Source of the DNA: Robertmurraya_A mangrovi
Lineage (GTDB): Bacteria; Bacillota; Bacilli; Bacillales; Cytobacillaceae
Assembly: GCF_034427655.1 (NCBI RefSeq)
Contig: NZ_JAXOFX010000019.1
Location: 18,475-82,474 of the forward strand
Reading direction: 5' to 3'
Length of the DNA: 64,000 nucleotides
The notes beneath the pieces are model-generated. The model did no database searches. It had not been told where the DNA came from and saw only the letters and a program-made list of their open reading frames with translations. Below are positions 32,653-40,765 of this stretch, piece by piece (the stretch's first letter is position 1; each line of letters begins with the position of its first letter). Position numbers and translations under genes: made by a program.

Positions 32653-33717
32653 TTATTTTTTAAACATTTTAGGCAGACTTTCTGAAAATGGTGCATAAGC
32701 AATTCCATTTTCCGTTACAATGCCCGTAATAAACTCGTGATCTGTAACGTCAAAAGCTGGATTATACGTTTGAACATCTTCTGGTGCCATTGGTTCACCA
32801 TACCATTTAGAAGTAATTTCTTCCGATGGTCTTAGTTCGATATGGATGTCCTCTCCTGTTTGACACTCTAAATCAACTGTGGATAGAGGTGCGCAAACAT
32901 AGAACGGAATGTTGTAGTGCTTCGCTAAAATCGCTACACCAGATGTACCAATTTTATTAGCTGTGTCACCATTTGCTGCTACACGGTCACAACCTACTAG
33001 TACTGCTTGAATTTTACCTTCCTTCATTACAATCGATGCCATGTTATCGCAGATTAATGTTACATCTACACCAGCTTGCTTTAATTCCCATGCCGTTAAG
33101 CGAGCCCCTTGAAGTAATGGTCTAGTCTCGTCAGCAAATACTTTAAAATCATATCCTTGTTCTTGGCCTAAATAGATTGGAGCTAAAGCCGTTCCATATC
33201 TAGCCGTGGCAATTGTTCCCGCATTACAGTGAGTGAGAATCCCCATTCCTGGTTTTAGTAACGTAAGAGCATGTTCACCAATTGATTTACATACCTGCTC
33301 ATCTTCTTCTCTAATAAGTTCCGCTTCTTCTTTAAGAGCTAATTTTACTTCCGCAACCGACTTACCTTCTTCTTGCTTGAAGCGCTTGTCCATACGGTCC
33401 AATGCCCAGAACAAGTTAACAGCAGTTGGACGAGAAGATGCTAAGTATTCTTTCACTTTCAAGAAATCAGCGTACAACTCTTCATATGTGTCAGCTTCTG
33501 ATTTTTTCGTACCTAGATAAACGCCATAAGCAGCAGCAATTCCGATTGCTGGTGCACCACGTACTCTTAAATGGTAGATGGCATCCCACACGTCTTTCAT
33601 TTCTTTTAATTCTAAAAATACCTTTTGATTTGGTAATACTGTTTGGTCCAAAAGGATTAGCATGTCGTTGATATCATCAAGTCTTACCGACTGAATTACT
33701 TCTGTTATTTTTTCCAT
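32653..33717 (-). CDS. mtnA: MtnA-family aldose-1-phosphate isomerase (5-methylthioribose- or 5-deoxyribose-1-phosphate)
   Basis: A 354-residue member of the eIF2B-like MtnA family. LRVRGAPAIGIAAAYG is the phosphate loop, LTHCNAGTIATARYGTALAPIY contains the catalytic Cys, and LVGCDRVAANGDTANKIGTSG the catalytic Asp. The family converts 5-methylthioribose-1-phosphate to the 1-phospho-ketose; close homologues act on 5-deoxyribose-1-phosphate (DrdI in B. thuringiensis). No other methionine-salvage genes (mtnB, mtnW, mtnX, mtnD) and no SAM riboswitch are seen here. The location beside a transporter and an encapsulated aldolase favours the 5-deoxyribose role, but the two substrates cannot be separated by sequence reading. 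Confidence 0.85.
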   Translation of the reverse strand: MEKITEVIQSVRLDDINDMLILLDQTVLPNQKVFLELKEMKDVWDAIYHLRVRGAPAIGIAAAYGVYLGTKKSEADTYEELYADFLKVKEYLASSRPTAVNLFWALDRMDKRFKQEEGKSVAEVKLALKEEAELIREEDEQVCKSIGEHALTLLKPGMGILTHCNAGTIATARYGTALAPIYLGQEQGYDFKVFADETRPLLQGARLTAWELKQAGVDVTLICDNMASIVMKEGKIQAVLVGCDRVAANGDTANKIGTSGVAILAKHYNIPFYVCAPLSTVDLECQTGEDIHIELRPSEEITSKWYGEPMAPEDVQTYNPAFDVTDHEFITGIVTENGIAYAPFSESLPKMFKK

Positions 33718-33730
33718 TACTACGCCTCCT

Positions 33731-34954
33731 CTAGAACATTTCTACACTTTCACGAATTACTTTAACGTAGTCTGACCCATCCTTAATGGTTTCCCTATTA
33801 AGAATAAACCTTTTACCTGCCGTTAAACAAATTTTTTCTGCATTTACTCTATATTCTTCGTGAGAGATAGACGTAATATCTTTTACATGAGCAATACCAA
33901 TAATACGTCTGCATAGCTCTAAGCCTGTTACTGCTGCAGTGTCTTTTAAGATTCCGTCTAAGTAAAACTCTTTAAACCCTTTGTAACTAGCTACTTTTTC
34001 AGTTGCTTTTTCATCCCAAAGCATTAAGAATTTTTCCTTATAAAGGTCTACAATATCACGAATAGAGTCTTCAAGATAGTTCATATAATCTAGTTTTTCA
34101 TTTTCAATCGTATACTTCGCACTCACGTAAGCAAAAGTTAAGTTAGCAAGAACATTTCCGATATCGTATCCTGCAGGACCAAAGAATGCGAACTCTGGAT
34201 CAATGACTTTTGTTGAATCTTCTTTAATAAAAACAGAACCTGTGTGAAGATCCCCATGTAGTAGAGACTGCGCATTTGTCATAAATTCGAACTTCAGTTT
34301 AGCTGTCTCTAACTTTAACTGCTCGTCATTCCAAATATGCTCTTCAACAAAGCTTCTTGTTCCTTCTGTTACATCGTTACGAGGGCAATCAAAAAATGGC
34401 TCTGTGTAAACTAGATCCTCTGTAATTTCACAAAGTTCAGGGTTTGTAAAATTTTTAACTAGTTCTTTCTTTTCTTTATGTTCTAACACTATATCCGAGG
34501 TTAACAACAAAGTGTTAACCATGAACGTTGTAATATGCTCTGCAAAAAGCGGAAACTTTTTATGTTGCATTAATGCCGTTCTCATAATTTGATGATCAGA
34601 TAAATCTTCCATTGTGCAGCAGTTCATAACCGGATCATATTTATACACTTTAGGAACAAATCCAGGCGCTAATTTATATTGAAGTTCAAGAATTTCACTC
34701 TCAATTCGATTACGGTCTGGAGATAATTTAAACTCATCTGAAATTCTGGCCACAGGACCCGCTTGTTTTACAATAATAGATTTCTTCGTTTTCTCATCTA
34801 CTAATCTAAAAACATAGTTTAAATTTCCATCCCCAATTTCTTTACAAGTAAGCTCTGCATCAGCATCAAATACATCTAAAACTATTTTTGCATACTCAAT
34901 AGCATCTTCTTCATTCATTGTAAAATAAGCTGAAGTAAAGTCTCTCATCTTCAA
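33731..34954 (-). CDS. mtnK: MtnK-family sugar kinase (5-methylthioribose or 5-deoxyribose 1-kinase)
   Basis: A 407-residue kinase of the aminoglycoside-phosphotransferase fold. DGNLNYVFRLV is the MtnK nucleotide loop, SLLHGDLHTGSVFI holds the catalytic Asp, and KVIDPEFAFFGPAGYDIGNV is the DPE metal motif found in MtnK. The family phosphorylates the anomeric hydroxyl of 5-methylthioribose; relatives use 5-deoxyribose. It lies 14 bases upstream of the mtnA-type gene and 7 bases behind the permease gene, so uptake and first phosphorylation are made together. The next enzyme of the route is the encapsulated aldolase in the other operon. Confidence 0.85.
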   Translation of the reverse strand: MKMRDFTSAYFTMNEEDAIEYAKIVLDVFDADAELTCKEIGDGNLNYVFRLVDEKTKKSIIVKQAGPVARISDEFKLSPDRNRIESEILELQYKLAPGFVPKVYKYDPVMNCCTMEDLSDHQIMRTALMQHKKFPLFAEHITTFMVNTLLLTSDIVLEHKEKKELVKNFTNPELCEITEDLVYTEPFFDCPRNDVTEGTRSFVEEHIWNDEQLKLETAKLKFEFMTNAQSLLHGDLHTGSVFIKEDSTKVIDPEFAFFGPAGYDIGNVLANLTFAYVSAKYTIENEKLDYMNYLEDSIRDIVDLYKEKFLMLWDEKATEKVASYKGFKEFYLDGILKDTAAVTGLELCRRIIGIAHVKDITSISHEEYRVNAEKICLTAGKRFILNRETIKDGSDYVKVIRESVEMF

Positions 34955-34961
34955 TACCCTC

Positions 34962-35966
34962 CTAAGATTTCATCTTATAGTATGTTAACGCAAGTGCGAA
35001 TGCTAAAACGGTTCCTTTTACGATATCCATAGAATAATATGGAACCGACATCATGACTAACCCGTTTTGAAGGATCCCGATTAAAACAGCACCAACAAAT
35101 GTACCAAATGCATTTGGTTTACCTGCACCTAATACGGAGAATCCGATAAACGCTGCAGCAACAGAGTCCATTAAATATGGAGCACCTGCATTAATTTCCG
35201 CTGTCATAACACGTGAAGCTAACACGATACCACCGATAGCGGCAAATAGAGCTGACATTAAATAAGCCATTACTTTATATTTATTTACAGGGATACCAGA
35301 TAGTCTTGCTGCTTCTTGATTCCCGCCAATTACGTACATGTATCTGCCATGCTTTGTATACGTTAAGAAAATATGAACGAGAACAACAGCTACTACCATG
35401 ATAATAATAATCCATGGAACTTGGCCAAGCTTTGCAAAGAACGGGCTAATAACACCTGTAGAGAAAGTCCCATCAGGCATAATCATGTTTTGTGAGACAG
35501 TTGCTCCCTTTGTATAGGTTAGAGCAATACCTTGGATGATGAACATAGTTGCTAGAGTCATTAACATATCAGGTATGCGCATTTTTACAATCATAAATGA
35601 ATTTAGAGCACCAACAATTAATGAAGCAGTAATAGCAGCAATAATAGCCACTAATGTATTTTGTGAAAACCATACAAACATAGAAATAACAATAGCATTT
35701 GATAACGACGCTACGGAGCCTACAGATAGGTCAAATCCGTTTACTGACAAAGAAATAGTAATACCAATGGCAATAATAGTAACGATAGAAATGGATCTTA
35801 ATATGTTAATGATATTCGATCCTTGCATAAAAGAAGGATTAGCAACCGAGAAAACAATCACAAGTGCAAGGATTGTTATAATTGTTCCGTATTTATATAG
35901 GAAGTCAAACAGTTCAAAACTCTTCTTTTTAGGAGTTTCTTTTTGAATGGGATTTGCAGCATTCAT
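34962..35966 (-). CDS. Ribose-type ABC transporter permease
   Basis: A 334-residue permease of the RbsC family with eight to ten helices. ITISLSVNGFDLSVGSVASL, the loop YVIGGNQEAARLSGIPVNKY (the EAA-like coupling helix) and FIGFSVLGAGKPNAFGTFVG are family signatures. The ATG at 35964-35966 has GGAGG 8 bases upstream and is preferred over a start 20 codons earlier. It follows the ATPase gene by one base and is followed by the kinase gene. The membrane subunit should form a homodimer. Confidence 0.9.
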   Translation of the reverse strand: MNAANPIQKETPKKKSFELFDFLYKYGTIITILALVIVFSVANPSFMQGSNIINILRSISIVTIIAIGITISLSVNGFDLSVGSVASLSNAIVISMFVWFSQNTLVAIIAAITASLIVGALNSFMIVKMRIPDMLMTLATMFIIQGIALTYTKGATVSQNMIMPDGTFSTGVISPFFAKLGQVPWIIIIMVVAVVLVHIFLTYTKHGRYMYVIGGNQEAARLSGIPVNKYKVMAYLMSALFAAIGGIVLASRVMTAEINAGAPYLMDSVAAAFIGFSVLGAGKPNAFGTFVGAVLIGILQNGLVMMSVPYYSMDIVKGTVLAFALALTYYKMKS

Positions 35967-35967
35967 T

Positions 35968-37473
35968 TTACTTTCCTCCTGTTGAGTAAAATAAGATTTC
36001 TTCTTCATTTGTTTTATTTGTATCAAGCTCTTTTACGACTTCACCATCGTATACGACGTACACACGATCCGTAATTCCGATAATTTCCGAAAGTTCACAA
36101 GAAGCATAGATAATTGCTTTCCCTCTCTTGGCAAGTTCAGAAATTAGATCAAATATGTCTTTTTTTGCCCCTACGTCAACACCCTTTGTTGGTTCATCGA
36201 AAATATAAACATCAGCTTCTGTAATGAGCCACTTCCCAATCGCTACTTTTTGTTGATTTCCACCTGATAAATTTTGTACCTTTGTTTGTTCAGATGGAGT
36301 TTTAATACCTAGACTCTTGACCATTTCAACAGCAGTTTTCTTTTCCTCTTTAAAATTTAGTAAGCTGAAAATGTTCGTGAATCTCTTCAGGTTAGCAGAG
36401 GTTAAGTTTGTAGCAACTGATTCTAGAACTAATATTCCTTCTTTCCTTCGCTCTTCTGGAACTAAGGCAATTCCTTGTCTCACCGCATCATGAGGATTTT
36501 TAATTTTAAGCTTTTTCCCATGAAGATAAACATCACCAGCCGTAACTTTTGTTGCCCCAAATAAAGCCTTACAGAATTCTGTTTTTCCTGCCCCTACAAG
36601 TCCAGCTACTCCAACAATTTCTCCTGCTTTTACTGACATATCAATGCCTCTAATTTTATCTATATCATGAAGTCCTTTAACATCCAGGACTGTATTGCCA
36701 ATATTCACATTTTGTTTAGGAAATTGCTCTTCAAGTTTTTTGCCTAGCATTTGCTCGACAATTCTATTTTGAGTTGTCTCTGCAATTCTTTCTTTTGAAA
36801 CAAATTCACCGTTTCTCATCACGGTAATATCATCACATATCTCAAATAGCTCTGGTAATCTATGCGAGATAAAAATAATTCCTACGTTTCTGTTTTTTAA
36901 ATCTGTAACAATTCTAAAAAGTTCATTGGTCTCTGAGTGACTTAATGGAGCGGTTGGCTCATCTAAAATTAGAAACTTACAATCTTTCATAATAGAACGA
37001 GCGATAAGAACCATTTGTTTTTCTGCCAAAGTTAATTCACTAACTAATTTTTTTGAGGACACATTAATTTTCATACTTGCCAAAATTTTTGTCGCTTTCT
37101 CATGAATGGTTTTCCAGTTAATTAACTGCTTTTTTCCCATGTCGTTAACGGTTTCGTTTAACATTATATTTTCACCAACCGTTAAATAAGGAATCAATGC
37201 TGTATCCACTTCTTGATAGACAATCTGAATCCCTAGATTTTGAGCATCTTTTGGTGAGGTAATGTTCACTTTTTGACCATCTAAAAAAATCTCTCCAGTA
37301 AAGTGGTTGTACGCACCTGATAATACCTTCATTAAAGTTGATTTACCTGCACCATTTGCTCCTATAAGAGCATGAGATGTACCTGTTTCCGTAGTAAAAT
37401 TAACTTCATTTAAGGCCTTTACACCTGGAAATTCAATTGAAATATTCTTCATTTCTAATAGAGTTATAGCCAT
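35968..37473 (-). CDS. Ribose-type ABC transporter ATPase with two nucleotide-binding domains
   Basis: A 501-residue RbsA-type protein with two ATPase domains. Domain 1 has Walker A GANGAGKST and Walker B CKFLILDEPTAPL with a degenerate signature LTLAEKQMV. Domain 2 has GLVGAGKTE, the signature NLSGGNQQKVAIGKW and VYIFDEPTKGVDVGAK. The second domain's atypical Walker A matches the family, in which one site is weak. The ATG at 37471-37473 follows GGAAGGAAGGT. It is separated from the binding-protein gene by a hairpin terminator. Confidence 0.92.
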   Translation of the reverse strand: MAITLLEMKNISIEFPGVKALNEVNFTTETGTSHALIGANGAGKSTLMKVLSGAYNHFTGEIFLDGQKVNITSPKDAQNLGIQIVYQEVDTALIPYLTVGENIMLNETVNDMGKKQLINWKTIHEKATKILASMKINVSSKKLVSELTLAEKQMVLIARSIMKDCKFLILDEPTAPLSHSETNELFRIVTDLKNRNVGIIFISHRLPELFEICDDITVMRNGEFVSKERIAETTQNRIVEQMLGKKLEEQFPKQNVNIGNTVLDVKGLHDIDKIRGIDMSVKAGEIVGVAGLVGAGKTEFCKALFGATKVTAGDVYLHGKKLKIKNPHDAVRQGIALVPEERRKEGILVLESVATNLTSANLKRFTNIFSLLNFKEEKKTAVEMVKSLGIKTPSEQTKVQNLSGGNQQKVAIGKWLITEADVYIFDEPTKGVDVGAKKDIFDLISELAKRGKAIIYASCELSEIIGITDRVYVVYDGEVVKELDTNKTNEEEILFYSTGGK

Positions 37474-37584
37474 GTTTGTGACCTTCCTTCCAACTAAATG
37501 TACATTCATGACTCGAGCCCGAATCGGATGGAGTTTTAATTTGGTTTAGCCATGCGAAAGAGCCTAAAACAGAAATCATATAAA

Positions 37585-37614
37585 AGGGCCTGACCCTCTA
37601 AACGAGTCAAGCCC
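37585..37614 (-). terminator. Intercistronic terminator-like hairpin between binding protein and ATPase genes
   Basis: GGGCCTGACCC and GAGTCAAGCCC pair over most of their length, followed on the minus strand by TTTTAT. It lies between the first and second genes of the operon and probably reduces transcription into the ATPase gene. Confidence 0.7.
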
Positions 37615-37630
37615 TGATTAAGGTCATAAA

Positions 37631-38749
37631 TTACTTTTTGTAGTATTCTTTTAACGTTTTCATCCACTCTTCTTCAAATTCTGAAGATTGCCCCCAGCCC
37701 GTAACGATGTTCGCAAGGTTCACCATGTTAACTGGATCTTTAGAAGTTTGAAGTTGTTCTTGAGAGATTAATGATGCTTCTAAATCATAAGTGTCAGGAG
37801 TTTCTTCACCAGCAATCTTCTTAGCTAAGATTCTCATATCGATAGCACCAATTAATTTCGGATCAACTGCAGCTGTATACTTCCAAGGGTTACCTTGTTC
37901 TTGCATTAATTGAAGGTCAGCGTTTGATACGTCAATACCATAAATTTTAATTTCATCTCTGCCAGCCTCTTTAAGAGCACGTGCAGCACCAATAGCAAAA
38001 GCATCCCAAGTTGCAAAAATTGCGTCAATTTCACCTTTTGGATGTTTGTTTAACATAGCCGCAACAGCATTTTGAGTTTGTACAGATGTGTCTGCTGCTG
38101 CAACACCAAAGCGTCCTACTTCCTTAATTCCTGGGTTACTAGATAATACTTCTTTGTAAACATTGTTACGTCTTACCATTGGTGGGAAACCGTCTACCCA
38201 TAAATAAACTACTTTTGCTTCACCGTTAAAATCCTTTACTAATTGATCTAAAGCTAATTTCGCTAAAGCTTCATCATCTTGTGAAGTTAAAGTTACCCCT
38301 TCCGCTCCTGCAACATCAGGATTTGAATCAAACGTTACTACTTTTTTACCTTTAGCTACTAAGTTTTTAACAGCATCTACAGTAGCAGCATCATCACCGT
38401 GTGAGATAATGAATCCATCATAATTTTCTTCTGCAGATTGAGCGATTGCATCATGGAATTTAGCTGTATCTCCATTAGCAGTAAATACGTCAACTTTGAA
38501 GCCCATAGCTTCTCCCTCTTCTTTAGCACCCGCTAAAAACTGAGCCGTATGATCGTCACCGCCAATTTTTCTAATTACTTTAATTTTTACTTCTTTACCA
38601 TCTTTGAATCTTTCTGGAACGTTTTCTAATGAAACATTTGTATTACCTTTTGGTTGATCGGATGCCTTTTCCCCTGATGAGCAACCAGTTAGCATTAAAC
38701 CTGCGGCAATGACTGAAATCATTGTTCTTTTGAAGAAACCTTTTTTCAT
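37631..38749 (-). CDS. Ribose-type ABC transporter substrate-binding lipoprotein
   Basis: A 372-residue RbsB-type periplasmic binding protein. The signal peptide ends in lipobox LMLTGC, so the mature protein is anchored by lipid at the outer membrane face. The two-lobe sugar-binding fold is seen in DGFIISHGDDAATVDAVKNL, KVVTFDSNPDVAG and IDAIFATWDAFAIGAARALK. The probable ligand is a pentose-like sugar, here inferred to be 5-deoxyribose or a relative. It is the first gene of the operon, with control sites about 75-225 bases upstream. Confidence 0.9.
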   Translation of the reverse strand: MKKGFFKRTMISVIAAGLMLTGCSSGEKASDQPKGNTNVSLENVPERFKDGKEVKIKVIRKIGGDDHTAQFLAGAKEEGEAMGFKVDVFTANGDTAKFHDAIAQSAEENYDGFIISHGDDAATVDAVKNLVAKGKKVVTFDSNPDVAGAEGVTLTSQDDEALAKLALDQLVKDFNGEAKVVYLWVDGFPPMVRRNNVYKEVLSSNPGIKEVGRFGVAAADTSVQTQNAVAAMLNKHPKGEIDAIFATWDAFAIGAARALKEAGRDEIKIYGIDVSNADLQLMQEQGNPWKYTAAVDPKLIGAIDMRILAKKIAGEETPDTYDLEASLISQEQLQTSKDPVNMVNLANIVTGWGQSSEFEEEWMKTLKEYYKK

Positions 38750-38824
38750 ACTAGCACTCCCCTTTTTACATAATGTAAATGATTATAACTAGTATTTTTT
38801 ATAAATACTAGACTTTAAAACTAA

Positions 38825-38838
38825 GTAAAGCGCTTACA
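38825..38838. promoter_or_regulatory. Candidate CcpA catabolite-response element (cre)
   Basis: GTAAAGCGCTTACA matches the Bacillus cre consensus TGWAANCGNTNWCA at 12 of 14 positions and is a near-perfect palindrome. It lies 76 bases upstream of the binding-protein start, so carbon catabolite repression of sugar uptake is likely. Confidence 0.6.
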
Positions 38839-38925
38839 AAATCAATTATTTGAAATTGTTGAAATTTAATTAAATTTTATCACCAATACGATGTTTATAC
38901 AATATAATTTTGGTTTTTAACTATA

Positions 38926-38974
38926 TTTGTTTGGTTTTTTGTGAGAGTTATCTATTATTTTGTTTGTATTTATG
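38926..38974. promoter_or_regulatory. Candidate DeoR operator region, transport operon side
   Basis: TTTGTTTGGTTTTTTGTG (38926-38943) differs in one base from the element in front of the shell operon. A weaker copy, TTTGTTTGTATTTATG, begins at 38959, 33 bases later, about three helical turns. The rest of the 38750-39090 gap is very AT-rich with no gene. Confidence 0.6.
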
Positions 38975-39090
38975 TTAGTTTTAATTTACATTATGTTATT
39001 TACCAATAATATACATGGGTATTGTTTACAAATATAGTTTGATTTACGTAAAAAACCTTTATAAATAAGATAAATTACATATTTTTACAC

Positions 39091-39125
39091 AAAAAACCAA
39101 CGATATAGTTAATCATTGGTTTTTT
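39091..39125. terminator. Hairpin terminator, AT-rich, bidirectional
   Basis: AAAAAACCAACGAT and ATCATTGGTTTTTT form a hairpin ending in T runs on both strands. It is the second of two terminators between the amino-acid transporter operon and the control region of the sugar operon. Confidence 0.65.
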
Positions 39126-39134
39126 ATATTGCAT

Positions 39135-39180
39135 AAAAAGGCTGAAATCTTGATTTCATTCAAAGTTTTCAGCCTTTTTT
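39135..39180. terminator. Hairpin terminator of the first amino-acid ABC operon, bidirectional
   Basis: AAAAAGGCTGAAA and TTTTCAGCCTTTTTT pair around an 18-base loop and have A/T runs at both ends. It lies about 100 bases past the ATPase stop at 39278. Confidence 0.75.
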
Positions 39181-39277
39181 AATTAAATGTTATTTATAGT
39201 GTTGGTTTCTACATATAAAACTCTTTGTTCTATTAAAGTATTATTCCTACTTTTTAATATATTTGGTTTTCTTACAG

Positions 39278-40000
39278 TTACAACACCTTACTCAGAAATG
39301 CCTTGGTTCGGTCCTGCTGAGGTTTTTCAAATAACTCTTTTGGTTCATTTTCTTCTATTATATAACCACCATCCATGAAAATGACTCGGTCTCCAACTTC
39401 ACGAGCAAATCCCATTTCGTGAGTGACGACCACCATCGTCATTCCTTCTTTTGCCAATTGTTTCATTACTTCTAAAACTTCTCCAACCATTTCTGGGTCT
39501 AATGCAGAGGTTGGTTCATCAAAAAGCATGATTTTCGGTTCCATCGCTAATGCCCGCGCAATAGCTACACGCTGTTTTTGCCCTCCTGATAAAGCGGAAG
39601 GATAGGCATCAGCTTTATCAGACAATCCTACTTTTTTAAGTAACTCCAATCCTTTTTCCCTTGCCTTTTCTTCAGGAACTTTTTTTACTTTAACAGGTGC
39701 GAGCATAATATTTTCAAGAACCGTTTTGTGAGGGAATAAATTGAAGTGCTGGAACACCATCCCTACTTCTGTACGAATCTTATTAATATCTACTTTTTTA
39801 TCCGTGATATCTGTTCCTTCTATTAATACATGACCATCTGTAATCGATTCAAGTAAATTAATGCATCGAAGGAAAGTCGACTTCCCAGAACCAGACGGCC
39901 CAATGACTACTACCACTTCCTGTGGCTTGATCTCAATGTTAATATCCTTTAAGACTTCATTCTGTCCAAATGTCTTCTTTAAACTTTTCACTGTAATCAT
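39278..40000 (-). CDS. Polar amino-acid ABC transporter ATPase (GlnQ type)
   Basis: A 240-residue ATPase: Walker A GPSGSGKST, Q-loop MVFQHFNLFPHKTVLENI, signature ALSGGQKQRVAIARAL, Walker B KIMLFDEPTSALDPEM and switch VVTHEMGFAREV. These are the hallmarks of the GlnQ/ArtP subfamily for polar amino acids. It overlaps the permease gene by 4 bases. It is the last gene in a binding protein - permease - ATPase operon. Substrate class only is readable: polar or charged amino acids such as arginine or glutamine. Confidence 0.93.
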   Translation of the reverse strand: MITVKSLKKTFGQNEVLKDINIEIKPQEVVVVIGPSGSGKSTFLRCINLLESITDGHVLIEGTDITDKKVDINKIRTEVGMVFQHFNLFPHKTVLENIMLAPVKVKKVPEEKAREKGLELLKKVGLSDKADAYPSALSGGQKQRVAIARALAMEPKIMLFDEPTSALDPEMVGEVLEVMKQLAKEGMTMVVVTHEMGFAREVGDRVIFMDGGYIIEENEPKELFEKPQQDRTKAFLSKVL

Positions 40001-40653
40001 TCTGTTGTCAGCCTCTTTTCAAGTCGGTTTAGTAAGTAACTTAACGAAAGAGTGAGTACAAGATAGATTATGGCTGCTGCTAAGTATGGCTCCCAAACAC
40101 GGTAGTATTGGCCGGCCATAGCTCGTCCCCAATACATGATTTCTGGTGCTGCAATAATGGCTGCAAGAGAAGACTCCTTAATTAACACAACAAATTCATT
40201 CCCAAGTGGTGGAATCATTCTCTTGAAGGCTTGAGGTAAAATGACATATCTCATTGCTTGCACATGTGTCATTCCTAGTGTACGAGCAGCTTCCATCTGA
40301 CCTTTATCAATAGACTGAATTCCAGCACGAAAGATCTCCGCAATATATGCAGCTGCGTTTAGTGAAAGAGCAATGATGGCAGCCGTAATAGCATGTGTTT
40401 TACCTAAGAATGCAGGTACTACTCCAAAATGAATAAGTAAGATTTGAACGAATAATGGCGTTCCTCTAAAGAAAGTAATATACCAATTAAACGGCATGGC
40501 AATCCATTTATTTCGGACCATTTTTCCAAGGCCAATGAATAACCCTAGAATCGTTCCTATCGCTATACCAGCTAAGGAAAGTCCGATTGTTAATAAAGTC
40601 CCCTTTAGTAAAAAAGGAGCATATTCCATAATGATATCAAAACGAAAATCCAT
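39997..40653 (-). CDS. Polar amino-acid ABC transporter permease (GlnP type)
   Basis: A 218-residue membrane protein with five helices. ITFFRGTPLFVQILLIHFG and the EAA loop SIDKGQMEAARTLGMTHVQA, then YVILPQAFKRMIPPLGNEFV, are the GlnP/HisM signature. The binding-protein gene upstream is separated by a terminator-like hairpin. AGGAGGATTATGG precedes the ATG. Confidence 0.93.
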   Translation of the reverse strand: MDFRFDIIMEYAPFLLKGTLLTIGLSLAGIAIGTILGLFIGLGKMVRNKWIAMPFNWYITFFRGTPLFVQILLIHFGVVPAFLGKTHAITAAIIALSLNAAAYIAEIFRAGIQSIDKGQMEAARTLGMTHVQAMRYVILPQAFKRMIPPLGNEFVVLIKESSLAAIIAAPEIMYWGRAMAGQYYRVWEPYLAAAIIYLVLTLSLSYLLNRLEKRLTTE

Positions 40654-40679
40654 CCATAATCCTCCTTATTAAGGCAAAA

Positions 40680-40709
40680 ATTGCGTAACACTTTGTAGAG
40701 TTACGCAAT
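40680..40709 (-). terminator. Intercistronic terminator-like hairpin between binding protein and permease genes
   Basis: ATTGCGTAAC and GTTACGCAAT form a perfect 10-bp stem followed on the minus strand by TTTTTG. It lies between the binding-protein stop (40766) and the permease start (40653). Confidence 0.75.
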
Positions 40710-40765
40710 CTGTGTGTTTGTAACTTAGATTACTTGTTGCTATCGATTTTATTAGTGAAAATAGT

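Noticed and set aside
32653..34954. MtnA/MtnK pair as part of methionine salvage
   Set aside because: No other salvage genes and no SAM riboswitch are present, and the pair is joined to a sugar transporter operon that shares an operator with a microcompartment operon. Not fully excluded.
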